NCBI RefSeq assembly: GCF_964656455.1
Contig: NC_135715.1
Location: 159,928,437 to 159,992,436 of the forward strand
Origin: Halichoerus grypus
Taxonomy: Eukaryota > Chordata > Mammalia > Carnivora > Phocidae
Direction of reading: 5' to 3'
Length of the DNA: 64,000 nt
A program made the translations under genes and the position numbers. Shown piece after piece: positions 1 through 12,900 of the stretch (position 1 is its first letter; each line of letters opens with the position of its first letter). Under the pieces are notes generated by a model. That model saw nothing but the letters and a program-made list of their open reading frames with translations. It made no database searches and was not told the origin of the DNA.

Positions 1-345
1 CCCTCCTAACCACATCCCCTACCTTTCCCTTCCTCTCAGAAGCACTCATTAGTCCAAATGTGGTGATGGTCAGTCACTTTCTTGTTTTTACCATTTTACC
101 ACATATATTTGAGTCTTTAAGCAATATGTCATTTACTTTAGCATATTTTTGAACTTCACATAAATAGACTGACACAGTATTCTTCTTCTTCAATTTGCTT
201 TGTTTGTTCAACATTTTTGACCTGAAATACACTCATAATGTTGCAGGTAACTGCTAGATTCCATTGTATGACTGTGTACAATTTGCTCATCCATTCTACT
301 GTTGAACGACATGGAGTGCTTTCCAAGTTTTGGCTCTATGAATAT
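1..345 (-). mobile_element. Old LINE-1-like fragment
   Basis: Phrases such as catccattctactgttga followed by a tttggctctatgaata stretch resemble the reverse complement of old L1 ORF2/3' sequence. It is too diverged to name a subfamily. No AOX exon is visible in it. Confidence 0.4.
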
Positions 346-477
346 TCTTTTTTTATTATTTTTTATTTTAATTCCAGTATAGTCAACACACAGTGTTATA
401 TTAGTTCCAGGTGTACAACATAGTGATTCAACAATTCTGTATATTGCTCAGTGCTCCTCATGGTGATGCAGTCTTTA

Positions 478-679
478 TTTTTTTTTTTTTTTTAAAGATT
501 TTATTTATTTGAGAGAGAGAGAATGAGAGAGAAAGAACACATGAGAGGGGATAGGGTCAGAGGGCGAAGCAGACTCCCTGCCAAGCAGGGAGCCCGATGC
601 GGGACTCGATCCAGGGACTCCAGGATCATGACCTGAGCCGAAGGCAGTCGCTTAACCAACTGAGCCACCCAGGCGCCCC
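478..679 (-). mobile_element. CAN-SINE inside L1
   Basis: Minus-strand SINE, T-run to ccacccaggcgcccc, flanked by an exact 16-base target duplication (ggtgatgcagtcttta) at 462-477 and 680-695. It inserted into the L1 3' UTR and so is younger than the L1. Confidence 0.95.
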
Positions 680-2667
680 GGTGATGCAGTCTTTAATCCC
701 CCTCACCTATTTCACCCGTCCCCACCCACCTCCCCTTTGGTAACCATAAGTTTGTTCTCTGTTGTTAAAAATCTGTTTCTTAGGTTGTCTCTCTCTCTTT
801 TTTTGCCCTTGCTCATTTGTTTTATTTCTTAAATTCCACATATGAGTGAAATTACATAGTACTTGTATTTTTCTGACTGATTTATTTCACTTAGCATTAT
901 ACCCTCTAACTCCATCCATGTCATTGCAAATGGCAAGATTTCATTCATTTTTATGGCTGAGTAATATCCCATTGTGTATATATATATCACATCTTCTTTA
1001 TCCATTCATCTTTTGATGGACACTTGGCCTGTTTCCATAATTTGGCTATTGTAGCTAATGCTGCAATAAACATAGGGTGCATGTATCCCTTTGAATTAGT
1101 ATTTTTGTGTTTTGGGGGTAAATACCCAGTAGGGCAATAACTGGATCGTAGGGCAGTTCTATTTTTAACTTTTTGAAGAAACTCCATACTGTTTTCCACA
1201 GTGGCTGCACCAGTTTGCATTCCCACCAACAGTGTGCAAAGGTTACTTTTTCTCCACATCCTCACCAACACCTGTTGTTTCTTGTGTTTTTTATTTTAAC
1301 CATTCTGACAGGTATAAAGTGATATCACACTGTAGTTTTTATTTGCATTTCCCTGATGATGAGTGATGTTGAGCATCTTTTCATGTGTCTGTCAGCCATC
1401 TGTATGTCTTGTTTGGAGAAATGTCTGTTCATGTCTTCTGCCCATTTTTAACTGGATTATTTGGTTTTTGGCTGTTGAGTTGTACACATTTTGGATACTA
1501 ACCCTGTATTGAATATGTCATTTACAAATATCTTCTCCCATTGAGTAGGTTGCCTTTTTGTTGCTTGTTTCCTTTGCTGTGCAGACACTTTTTATTTTGA
1601 TGTAGTCCCAATAATTTATTTTTGCTTTTATTTCCCTTGTCTTGGGAGACATATCTAGAAAAATATTACTACAGATGATGTCAGAGAAATTACTGCCTGT
1701 GTTCTCTACTAGGATTTCTATGGTTTCAAATCTCACAATTAGGTTTTTAATCCATTTTGAGTTCATTTTTGTGTATAGTGTAAGAAAGTGGTCCAGTTTC
1801 ATTCTTTTGCATGTTGCATGTTGCTGTCCAGTTTTCCCAACACCATTTGTTGAAGAAACCATATTTCTCCCATTGTATATTTTTGCCTCCTTTGTCAAAG
1901 GTTAATTGACCAAATAATTGTGGGTTTATTTCTGGGTTTTCCATTCTGTTCCATTGATCTATGTGTCTATTTTTATGCCAATACCATACTATTTTGATTA
2001 CTACAGCTTTGTAATATAATTTGAAGTCTAGAATTGTGATACCTGCATTTTTTTTTTCTTGTTCAAGATTGCTTTGGCTATTCAGGGTCTCTCATGGTTC
2101 CATACAAACTTTAGGATTATTTGTTCTAATTCTGTGAAAACTGCTGTTGGTATTTTGATAGGGATTGCATTAAATCTTTAGATTGCTTTGGGTAGTATAG
2201 ACATTTTAACAATATTCTTCCAACTCATGAGCATGGGATGTCTTTCCATTTCTTTGTGTCATCTTGAATTTGTTTCACAAGTGTTGTATAGTTTTCAGAG
2301 TACAGGTCTTTCATCTCTTTGTTTAAGTATATTCCTAAATATTTTGTGATTTTTGGTGCAATTGTAAATGGGATTGCTTTCTTAATTTCATTTTCTGCTG
2401 CTTCATTATTAGTGTATAGGAATGCAATGGATTTCTATACATTGATTTTATATCCTGCAATTTTACTGAATTCATTTATCAGTTCTATGTTGTTGTCATT
2501 TTTGGTGGAGTCTGTAGGGTTTTCTATATATAGTATCATGTCATCTGCAGATAGTGAAAGTTTTACTTCTTCCTTACCAATTTGGGTGCCTCTTATTTCT
2601 TTTTGTTGTCTAATTGCTGTGTTTAGGACTTCCAGTACTATGTTGAGTAAAAGTGGTGAGAGTGTCT

Positions 2668-2695
2668 CATGTCTTGTCTTGTCTTGTCTTGTCTT
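2668..2695. repeat. Short TCTTG pentanucleotide repeat
   Basis: About four to five tandem copies of tcttg lie within the L1 ORF2 remains and shift its frames. Confidence 0.7.
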
Positions 2696-3220
2696 CTCAT
2701 TCCTGACTTTAGGGGGAAAGCTCTCAATTTTTCTCCATTCAGTATTGTTAGCCATGAGGTTTTCATACAAGGCTTTTATTATGTTGAGGTATGTTCCCTC
2801 TAAGCCTACTTTGTCAAGGGTTTTTATGATGAATGGATGTTGTACTTTGTAAATGCCTTTTCTGCATCTATTGAAATATCATATGGTTTTTATCCTTTCT
2901 CTTATTGATGTGATGCATCATGTAGATTGACTTGTGAATATTGAGCTACCCTTGCATCCCAGGAATAAATCCCACTTGATGGTGGTGAATGATTTTTTTA
3001 ATGTATTGTTGGATTCGGTTTGCTAGTATTTTGTTGAGGATTTTTGCATCCATGTTCATCAGAGATATTGGCCTGTAGTTCTCTTTTTTAGTCATGTCTT
3101 TATCTGGTTTTGGTATCAGAGTGATACTGGCCTCACAGAAGGAATCTGGAAGTTCTTTTTTATATTTTTTTGAATAGTTTGAGAAGAATAGGTATTAACT
3201 CTTCTTTAAATGTTTGGTGG

Positions 3221-3421
3221 AGAGGCATCTGGGTGGCTCATTTGGTTAAGTGTCTGCCTTCAGCTCAGGTCATGATCCCAGGGTCTTGGGATCGAGCCCT
3301 GCGTCAGGCTCCCTGCTCAGCCAGGGGCCTGCTTCTCCCTCTCCCTCTGCCGCTCCCCCTGCTTGTGCCCTCCTGCTCTCTGTCAAATAAATAAATAAAA
3401 TATTTTAAAAATAAATAAATA
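3221..3421 (+). mobile_element. CAN-SINE inside L1
   Basis: Plus-strand SINE with head ggcatctgggtggctca and an A-rich tail of AAATAAATAAATAAA type. L1 sequence resumes after it; aatgtttg flanks both sides. Confidence 0.85.
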
Positions 3422-3884
3422 ATTCAATGTTTGAATTATTGAATTATTGAAGCTCTCTGGTCCTGGACTTTAGACTGTTGGGAGTTTTTTGATTATTGCT
3501 TCAAATTGCTAGTAATTGGTCTGTTCAAATTTTCTATTTCTTCCTGCTTCAGTTTTGGTAGGTTATATGTTTCTTATTATGAATATTCTTATGTATGTCT
3601 CCTGGTTCCAATGTGTAAGAGCTTTCTAAGAACCTCCCATCCATTCTATTTTCTATTTTTATATACATATAGTAAATGTATAAATAAGTAAATACATGTA
3701 CTGGGAGAGCATTCTTATAAATTTACTTTGCAGGACATATAGCTACTGCTTTTACATCTATATATATTTATTATCAATTTTTTAAAAATTAGTATCTGAA
3801 TATTTTTATGAGAAACTTTAAATGCCAAGAAAGGGCATTTTCTCTTTCCTAAATCTCTCTAAAATACATATATTTACTTTTCAG

Positions 3885-3977
3885 GACCTGCAATGAAATA
3901 TCAAGGACACTTTCACCCAATTCTCCTCTCTCCTGCTAGGATTTCTGAGCTCAGTATGGTATCCAAAACAAGGGATG
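3885..3977 (+). CDS. AOX2: AOX coding exon 10 (FAD domain)
   Basis: This is the first AOX exon in the window. It follows a ttttcag acceptor and ends at a gtgagt donor. The translation contains [16 protein letters not shown] and ISELSMV, matching the family's VKFKGVFHPVIISPDRI stretch of the FAD-binding domain. It starts with two bases of a split Gly codon and ends with one base of the next, which fits exon 11. The ATG inside it is not a start codon. Confidence 0.85.
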
Positions 3978-6900
3978 GTGAGTTCCTGGTATTCTTAGTA
4001 AAACATTAGTGAACAAATCCCTGCACAAAACTTACACTTACCAAGGAGCTTGGAACCTACTTACACATTGTCTTGTCTGGCCTATTTCTAACTCTTCATC
4101 ATTTTTCTGATGTGATATAATATCCCTACCATAAAACCTTACTATCAAAAGCTTTGCACAGAATATGAGGTATTCAGATGACATCATTTAAGACCTTGTA
4201 GTCACTTGCAGGATTCTTGCCTATAAAATGCCATGGTGACCCAAAGACAGTAAATTTGCAGTGTAATTTTGATGGGAAGACAGCAAGAGAACTAGTGCTA
4301 TCCATCAGTTGAATAGTCAATTTCTAGGAGGGAGGATGTTTGCAAGGAGAAAGTAGGAGAAATATTGTCTGGCGCTCAAATGCTACTTATTTCATGTGGA
4401 CAATGGCAAGAGGTAAAATGAGACAAAGACCTGCCCAGGCAAGCACCCCAGTCACTTACAATGTCCTTAAGGGACATTGTGGCCCACTACATGCAAATAC
4501 TACTACATCAGGCAAGGTGGTACTCACAAAGTAGGAAGAAAACCTGCAAGACTTTGCCTTCAAGATGCACAGCAAACCCTTTGATAAAAGGAATCTTATT
4601 TTACTCCTTTCCTCATCCCCCAGAGCTCCTAGCATGTAAGCACATGCATATAAGTACTATACATGCATATAAGTGCTCAGTTCAATGACTGACGAATGAG
4701 TTAATGGGAAAAAATGAATGAATGAGTGGGTCAGGAACTTGAATTTGTGATACAGTGGTAATGATGACTTTCTTAACTTAGGCAACAAGGAGGTGGACTG
4801 AACTGAAAGCTGAGTCAAGACTGACTTGTAGGCCATTGTGTGCTTGTGGGCATCAGTGGTAGGCAGGGGAGGGGACCTGCCTTGGCTGTATCACTGCCAT
4901 CCAGGAGTCCCATCTTCCTGGCTCCTAACCAGCATCAGCCGAAGTCAGACTGTGCAGCAGACCAGCAAGCATGCCTTTCCCCGGCATCACCCTACTCATT
5001 TGCAAGGGAAGGGACCCTTCCTGGTTTCGCCCAGCACTGGGGCTTTGCAGCTCCAGCCTCGGGATGACTCAGATAGCACACCTGAGTGTCACTCAGAAAA
5101 CAAGGGGAATGTGCTTAGATTCACTCAAAATCTTGGTGAGAACAGAAGGGAGAGAAGAGGGAGTGGTAGAATGGGTGGATTGGGAGCAAAGGTAACCAAT
5201 ATAAGCAGGAGGTTAAGGCAGGAAAAACTTTCCCTAATCTTCACCCCAGGTATTATTTAGCCCAGTTTTCAGACTTCTCTAGCACCCCAACCCTGCCTTC
5301 AAAAAAACCCCCTTAAACAGAATAAATAAATGAAAATAAGCTGCTCTGTTCAAAGGAGAGGGGAGACTTTTCACCATCCCCCTATCACTGAGCCCCCTTA
5401 TGTCTGTGCCTGAGAGGACCCTTCCGAGCACAAATCAGATTCCTCAGGGTTACCCAAATCCCTCATTTTTAGGAATTCCTCATGAGGAAGCCAACATGCA
5501 AAAGGAGAGTAGACTTGCCGAAGGTCCCCAAACTGGCTAGTGGCCAGGCCACCAAGCCACACATCTCCCGTTTCCACTTGAGAACTCTTTTCCTTACTTG
5601 ATGAGCCTTTCCCCATCCCCCAGGCTCACCCTGTGGCCTGCCCAACTGGTGGTTGGAATGGACTGCTCAGTTTGGATCTGCAAAGTAGAGCCAGATTCTG
5701 AAATCTGAGGAAGCTGTAGGCCTTCCTCAGGCCCTCTTAAAATTAAAGTGTGAGTACCCTCTAGTGGCAGAATGTTCCTCCAGGAACTTTTCCCAAGATT
5801 CCCAAATTTTTCCTAAGGCCCGGAAGAATGCCAACATTGGTGGGGGAGGGGTACATTGGAGCCAAATGTGTGTGTTCCCCCCTCCCAGGACCCCTCCCAC
5901 GGGAAATAAATTTCTGTGAAGGTTTATATTTGTTTAAATTTTGAATGCTGATCCAAATCACGTACATGTTTGACTCAGTGTACATTTTTTCCCCTCAAAA
6001 TCTTTAGTATAGTAAGTGCTCCAGAAAGTCCCCACCTCTTTTTTTTTTTTTAAGATTTTATTTATTTATCTGAGAATGAGAGAGAGAACACGAGAGGAGA
6101 GAGGGTCAGAAGCAAAAGCAGACTCCCTGCTGAGCAGGGAGCCCAATGCGGGACTCGATCCCGGGACTCCAGGATCATGACCTGAGCCAAAGGCAGTCAC
6201 TCAACCAACTGAGCCACCCAGGCGCCCCAGTCCCCACCTCTTTATCCCATAGACCCATGCACTCTGAAAAACATGAAGTTAAAACAAAACCCACATTCTG
6301 AGAATTAAAAAAGTCGAAACTCTTTCCAATTATACAGGCTAGGTTTTGTGACCAAAGATGGAATAAAATGTGAATAGGAATACAGTAAGTAGAATTTTCT
6401 CAGTACAGCCATGTCAAGCCTAACACAAAGTCAGGGGGTAATGTGAGCAATGGAAATAGAGCAGAGCAGACAGCCAGCATTTTACTCTCCCCTGGGGCTG
6501 AACGGCCCTATTTTACCTGTGTCAAATAAGAGACAGGCTGGTCTGTACGATGCTTCTGACCTTAAAATAACAACAACAACAACAACAACATCTTTTTGTT
6601 TCTGAATTCTTCCCTACTAATAAGGCTCTGGGTCTATAAGGTAGGAGGGATTGCATGACAGGAAACAAGCTTGGACTTCCCAGTGCTCCTGAGAGCAAAA
6701 GTATGGCCAGGATTTTTGCAGAAGTTAAAGACCAAGCTCCGATGGACCCTGTGGTGATAGGAAGCAATGAACCATCGCTGATGGGTCTGGGATGGGCTCC
6801 TATGTTACAGGGGCCTTTTATGAAACACTGGGCAGCAACAGGGTGAGGACTCTAGGTTGAGACATTCCAGGGGGAGGAGAAGTTGAGTTATCTTTAGGCA

Positions 6901-9900
6901 AGATTTGCTTCATATAAGGATAATAAGGAACAGATAGTGGTTTCCCTAATCAATTAGGTTAGCTGTGATTATTGAAGCTGCAGGTATGTTATGTGTTATA
7001 TGGGTATGTTGGCAGGGGTGGGAGAAGTATTGTGCCAAGTATGTTCTTAATATTGATAAAAGATAAAGCTATGCGGGAGGGGAAAATATTCTCAAAGATT
7101 AATCCACAAGAGAAAAATCAAAGCCTAGCCTGCAACCTGCAAAACAGACTAACTAAAGTTAGAACCCAGCCCTGGAAGTGATGTCAAATCAGACTCTATG
7201 TGTGGGCAATTCATTCTACAAATGCAAAGAAGTCAAGGATTAATTTTAAAAGGCCAACTAAGTGATCCCTTGACAGTTTGGGTGACTTCTTCACTTTCAA
7301 AGATTGACCTGAACCCTTTTCATCTCTATTGTAGGGAAACCCCAAAGCTGGTGCTAATAGCCTGCCAATACGCACAAGTATGCCTGCAACACCTGTTTAT
7401 TTTTAATTACTTCCTTGTCAGGTAGCAAATAGCATTGCCCCAATCCTCCTGGATGCTCTCCGATCACTCCCACTTCCCTGGACACTCCCTGGGGACCCCC
7501 GATGTCCTCACACCCAATAATGCCCAACATAATATCTGGGGAAGCTCCTCAGGAGCTGTGTTCATTCTGATTGGCTGGCGCCCTCTTGGGACTGGTTGTC
7601 AAGGATTTTGAGTATCAACGCTACCTGTAGAGGTGCAAATCGGCAGTCAAAACATTATTGATTATAGGCAGTGATCTAAGTGATTGAAAAATCCTTGGTC
7701 ATTATTTTAATGCCATCAGATTTATTCCCCTTAGTCACAAACAGCTTTGCATAGTTTCACTGTGGTCAGTCAGGAGAGTTCTAGTAAGGTCTGCCACCTG
7801 CTAGTTGTCACTCTCATTCCTTCTTTCTAGCCTCTATTTCCTTGCATTTGTCTAAAGAAGAGTATAGACCAGCCCAGGGATTGCTCCTGGCTGCACAGAA
7901 CTACCTGGGGAGCCTTTGAAAAAGCCCCATGTCTGGAAATTCCGACTTAAGTGATTTGGGAGTAAGGTATCTGTGCTGTTGAGTTCCCAGTGATTCTCTG
8001 TGCAGCCAGTGTTGGGAGCCAATGCACCAGCTGAACGCGACGGCCCCGGCACCATGATTATAATTCAGTTGCTCCTCCCATGTCACCTATAAAAACAATT
8101 TGCTTCCTAGGACTGACAATAGGTGCTGGCTGCAGTCTGGCCCAAGTAAAAGACATTTTGGCTGAGCGAGTTTCCGAGCTTCCAGAGGAGAAAACTCAGA
8201 CATACCGAGCCCTCCTGAAGCACCTGAGGAGTCTGGCATGCCAGCAGATCCGGAATATGGCAGTACGTTCTAGGGGCCAATCATCAGACACACTGGACCT
8301 ATTTCTTAATTTCACTGCAGTGTTGAAATAAGCATTGGCAGAATCAGTATGCAAAAAGTTCTCAGCAGATTGAAACAACAGGCACAATAAATAAATACTT
8401 AATATTTAACAAACATTATTAAAAATATATTTAAAAGAGGACTCTAAGTCAAGTTCAACATAATAGCCAAGTAGCAATGTAGGTCATAGTTTTGCTAATT
8501 TCATGATAAGACTATCAAAGAATGTAATTTAGTTTTAGGCTGCATTAACAGAAGTATAGTACCTAAAATAAGGAGGGTAGCCTTCTCTACTCCATACTGC
8601 TCAGACTGCAGCCGGAGAATAATGCTCAGATCTGAGAGTCACACTTTAAAGTCTGGCTGTTTCTGAAGAAGAAGAAACAGAAGAGACATGGCTTTTCAAA
8701 ATAGGCATGCTCCCTCGCTACATACCCCCAAATGGTATGTTAGAAATCCTTGGGATATGGGCAATTAAGGGAGGACGTATTTCTTTTGAAAAAGCTCTTC
8801 CAGTGATTCCTCCTGTCAAGAACTCTAACACCTTGCAGCCTGGTGAGGAGATGGTGGCAGGAGAGTGCGGGGTTGGAAACCACATCAGAAAGAGGAATGG
8901 TGGGGGTCAGAGGGATCATGAGCGCTGCCTTCAAATATGTATAGATTCAAAAGGGCAGATGTGATTGACTTCATATAATCACAAAGGGTAGAAGTGTGAC
9001 TGATAGGGGAAAATCCAGGGAGGCAAATTCAGCTCAGTGGAAACAAGAACTGGAACATCAAGCTGTTCCTAGAGGAATGGGGGTTCCCTGTCCTCACCCA
9101 TGTTCCAGCCCAGACCACAGCAACCCAAGGTGGTCACTGGAGGCACCATCACTATGTGGAGAGGAGAGTATGAAGTAGAATGGCCAGTCATTTCCCTCCC
9201 AAGTTCTGAGATGCTATAGGTTCAACCAGACCCCAGAAGAGGAAAAGGGCGGCTCTCCCTCAGTGGTGTAGGAGCCCAGAGCCCCAACACACCCATGTGG
9301 GTGCTGGCCATGTTGGAGGCAGGGTTAGATGCGGGACAGCAGCTCTGTAGCCGGGACCGCAGCCACCTGTGCTGTGGCCGAGGCTGAGCAGGGGCTGGTT
9401 CACAATGGGCCACAGAGTCCTGCTACCTGGGTTTGAATCCCAGGCCTGCCCCTTCCTAGCTGGGAGACCAGGCTCAAGTTTCATAATTCCTCTGTGCCCA
9501 GTGTCTTCATCTGAAAAATGGCATCAATTTCACTGGGTTGTCGAGAGAAGTGAGTGAATGTGTGTGAAGAGGTAGAACAGGACGAATGCTGTGTGAGTGG
9601 CAGTTACCATCAGTTCCTCTCCCGATCCCAAGTAGTGGGCAGGAGGGGCCTCCCAGATGCTCGGAATGGAGTCCCTCTGCCAAGAAGAACAAGACTCCTT
9701 GTGACTGCGAGAGGACCTTAAGCAGGTGCCCGTGGGGCATAGGATCTGAGGGATAGAATGACCCAGGTTATAACTATCTCTTCTTAGTCCTTAGGGGGAC
9801 ATATTATAAGCCGGCACTGCTATTCGGATCTGAATCCAATTTTGGCTGTGGGCAACGCTACCCTCAATCTGCTAGCAGAAGGTGAGCTGCCCCAGAACAT

Positions 9901-12900
9901 TCTGAACTGCACCGAAGACTTTCTGTCTTTCTTTCTAGGGAATGGCTGTAAGTGAAAGCCCTGGTCTGGGGCTCTTAGTCCACGTGGGGAACTCGGGCTC
10001 CTGGAGGAAGGCACACGGATGCGAGGGAGTGGCTCGCGCTTGCGGCTGGCCCCACAGCCCACACCCACACGACACTCCCCCACAGCCGCGTGACAGCCAG
10101 GGGAGGTGAGCAGAGCCCCGGCCGAACGTGCTCTGCTGCCTGAGGGCTGCTCCCTCCTCCTTTTCATGCCCACCCCTCTCAGTTGCTGTGTGTGAAGCCA
10201 CGAGGCCAGGGAGGACACACTGCAGACACCACGGGCCCTCTAGGGACAGGAGGAAGGGAATGACTCATTCTACATGCTGGCTGAGAACATCATTCCCTTG
10301 GGGCCGTTCCACGCGAAACTACCCTTGTCTCCCTGGAAACGCTCATCTCCCTTGGTGCCTCCGCTGCCAGGCCGATGCCGACACGCCCATTTCCTGGGCG
10401 CTAACCATGGCCCAGGCTGTGCCGGACATCGGACACACAGCCTGTCTAGTCCATCCAACCGCCCTGCTGAGGCCACCTGTAGAGACAGACACGGATGGGA
10501 ACCATTGCCTGCAATGGGCTGCCTCCCCGGGGTTCTGCTTCTCCCTGTGATCACTCCTGCCCGTCCCTCACCCACAACCCACCAGATACCCACTCCTTCC
10601 ACCCACCCCACTTGGCCGGCCAGTCATTCACCGTTCCTATGGGCGGTGGGACCCAGGGGCTAGGCTGCAGGGAAGCAATCACAATCTGCTCCCCACGTGA
10701 ACTTTGGGGCGAGGTAAGCCTCTCCAGGGGTTTGTTGGCCATAATACGAGCCCATCCCTAACTGGTGGGAAGTGTTGGGAGAGGCTTTGTGCAGAGGAAA
10801 AGCTCTCGGTGTCCCTATTCAGCTTTGCATGGGGCCCACCCAGGAGGGAGGAGCCAAAGGGCCTCACCCTGGCCTGGCCCTGTCACCCATTTTTCTCAGC
10901 CCTCCCCGCCTATGGTCCAAGACAACCCCAGCCTGACCCCCAAAGAGCAGGAAAGAAGAAGCAAGACTCTGGAGCATCAGGATAGCATGGAGAGCCCGGC
11001 CCCCATGCAGAGCCTTCTGCTTCACCAGTAGGAGTAGTGCTAGCAGTGGTGTTCTCCTACTGGGCTGTTGGTCATTACCTTTGGCTTAAGGTCTCTGTTT
11101 GCCCAGCTTTGCCCAAGCCACCTCCACCCTGAGCGCAGCCTCGCTCCGGCAAGGCTGGTAGATGAGCTCGCTGACCCCAGCGGCAGGACAGGCCAGCCAA
11201 GGTCAGCAGGGGCTCCTTTGGGGCGCTCCTGCCTCCTTCGGGACCCCCCTGCGTTCCAGTCAGCATCTTGCCGCCTTTGTCAGGCACAGAACCAGCTCCG
11301 ACTCTCTGGGCTGCAGTTTGAGCCCTCATGGCCCTGCTGTGCAGCCACAAACCACGTTTTATAACGGGGGGCGGGGGTATTGCTCTGACCGCTAAATTGT
11401 AACACTTGGGCTGAAAGGTTTTGTGAATTGCTCACTTCATTTTAAGGGTGTAGGTATCCAGCAGCAGCAGCAAGAACAAAAAGCAAATGCAATGATTTGA
11501 GCTCTGCTGCTAGTGGAAATAAACCCTGTCTCTGCCGAAGCTACGCCCTTATCTTGATCATAGCGTTGAACGAGTTAGGTTTAGTCAACCAGCCTCTGCC
11601 TAAAGATGAAAACGGCACAGGCCTGACCGGCCTTGGGGGGGGGGGGCAGGAGCCCCAGCTCACAGAGCACGTGAATGCCCAGGGGCCTCCGCCACCCGCC
11701 CTGGGCGGAGGAACGGGGGAGCCCTGGACTGTCACGCACGCAGACGGCTGCCTCACTCGGGGCAGAGGAAGGTGACCTTTTCCTCTTTGCTGCTGACATT
11801 TAAGAGTGCAGAATACTCCGGCATTCCTGTCACAACTATGCAGAAATGTCATTTTCTTCAACAGCAGGTACACGCCAGATTCCTCTAAACGAACATTTTC
11901 TTGCCGGGTTGGCAAGTGCAGACCTTAAGCCAGAGGAAATTTTGGAATCTGTGTACATCCCTCACTCTCAAAAGGTAAGAATTCTGCTGGCTGCTTCTGA
12001 GAGTTGTTTTTCCCTTTCCATAACTGAATGCAGTCATCTTTAGAAATCTGAAAACAGATGGAAGGAAAATAACTCTGCCCTGAAAATCTGTTTCCTGTCC
12101 ACTGTGGGCTGGCCCAGCACCAAAGCTCTCAGACACCCTCGGGTGAGCAGCTCTGGGGTGTGGATTTGGGGTTGTTGTTTCAGCTGTGGGGTGGGGCCCG
12201 CTGAGGGCAGCGGTTGTGTTTCCACACCCCTTTGTGTCTACAGATCAACTCTGGGAGGCGGAAATTAAAGCTCTCCAGCTATGGAATGAGCTTCTCTGCC
12301 TCACCCACAAAGAGGTGGACGCTAGGGCTGGGCATCCCCACTTCCCACTCTAGCTAACTCCAACAGCTCAGAGAAACACGAGGGCCTCCAGAAGTTTGCT
12401 AACACAGGTATCTGGGGTTGATGTGACCACCCAGCTGGCTGTGGCATGGGTCCTCTGTCCTCACTCAGTGTTCCGTGTCTCTCCCCAAAACTGTACCTGA
12501 GTCCAAGAGTACAGTCTTCCCAGAGAGAGGCAATTCAACACACACACACACACACACACACAATTATCAAAAGCCAGGAGTTAGCTTGGTTATGCAGGAA
12601 GTCTTATATTAAGTCATGTTTTCAGCCATGTATGACCTTCATTTATTTTTCCTTTGCAATGGAAACTTTGAGATGTATTCTAGTCAAATGTGCATCTGCC
12701 TAAAGGCTCCAGACAGAAAACCAGGCCAACTCAAGCACAGTGCCCTCAGTGGCCGTACAGTTGGAAACACACTTGAGATACAGGTCATCGCCATTAACCC
12801 CATGTCAAAACATCCACAGTCACGGTGCCAAAGAGCCCAGTGAGGCAGCCATCACCCTCCTGACTCTTGTTCCTGATACAAGAGTCCCTAGTCCACTGTC

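Larger units (their letters stand above)
346..3570 (-). mobile_element. 5'-truncated LINE-1, broken ORF2 and 3' end
   Basis: The reverse strand encodes pieces of L1 ORF2 in several frames separated by stops. One at 2435-2770 contains the reverse-transcriptase motif SADDMILY, and one at 987-1271 is the C-terminal part. The L1 3' UTR is at the low-coordinate end next to a T-rich stretch near 345 (the tail). SINEs interrupt it at 478-679 and 3221-3421. It cannot make a functional protein. Confidence 0.9.

Noticed and set aside
2435..2770. Reverse-strand open frame with a reverse-transcriptase motif as a functional gene
   Set aside because: It is one piece of a stop-broken L1 ORF2, truncated and hit by SINEs.
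4838..5260. 140-codon open frame in intron 10
   Set aside because: Three overlapping frames are open in the same stretch, none resembles a known domain, and no splice signals link it to the gene.
6655..6846. Open frame with a VIGSN stretch considered as an AOX exon (the GNTSVGP region)
   Set aside because: No flanking splice sites fit, the alignment fails beyond a few residues, and the true exon 10 at 3885 already covers the following segment.
9960..11400. GC-rich, CpG-containing stretch as a CpG-island promoter or second gene
   Set aside because: It lies inside an AOX intron. The overlapping frames on both strands show no family signature, and no first exon is evident.
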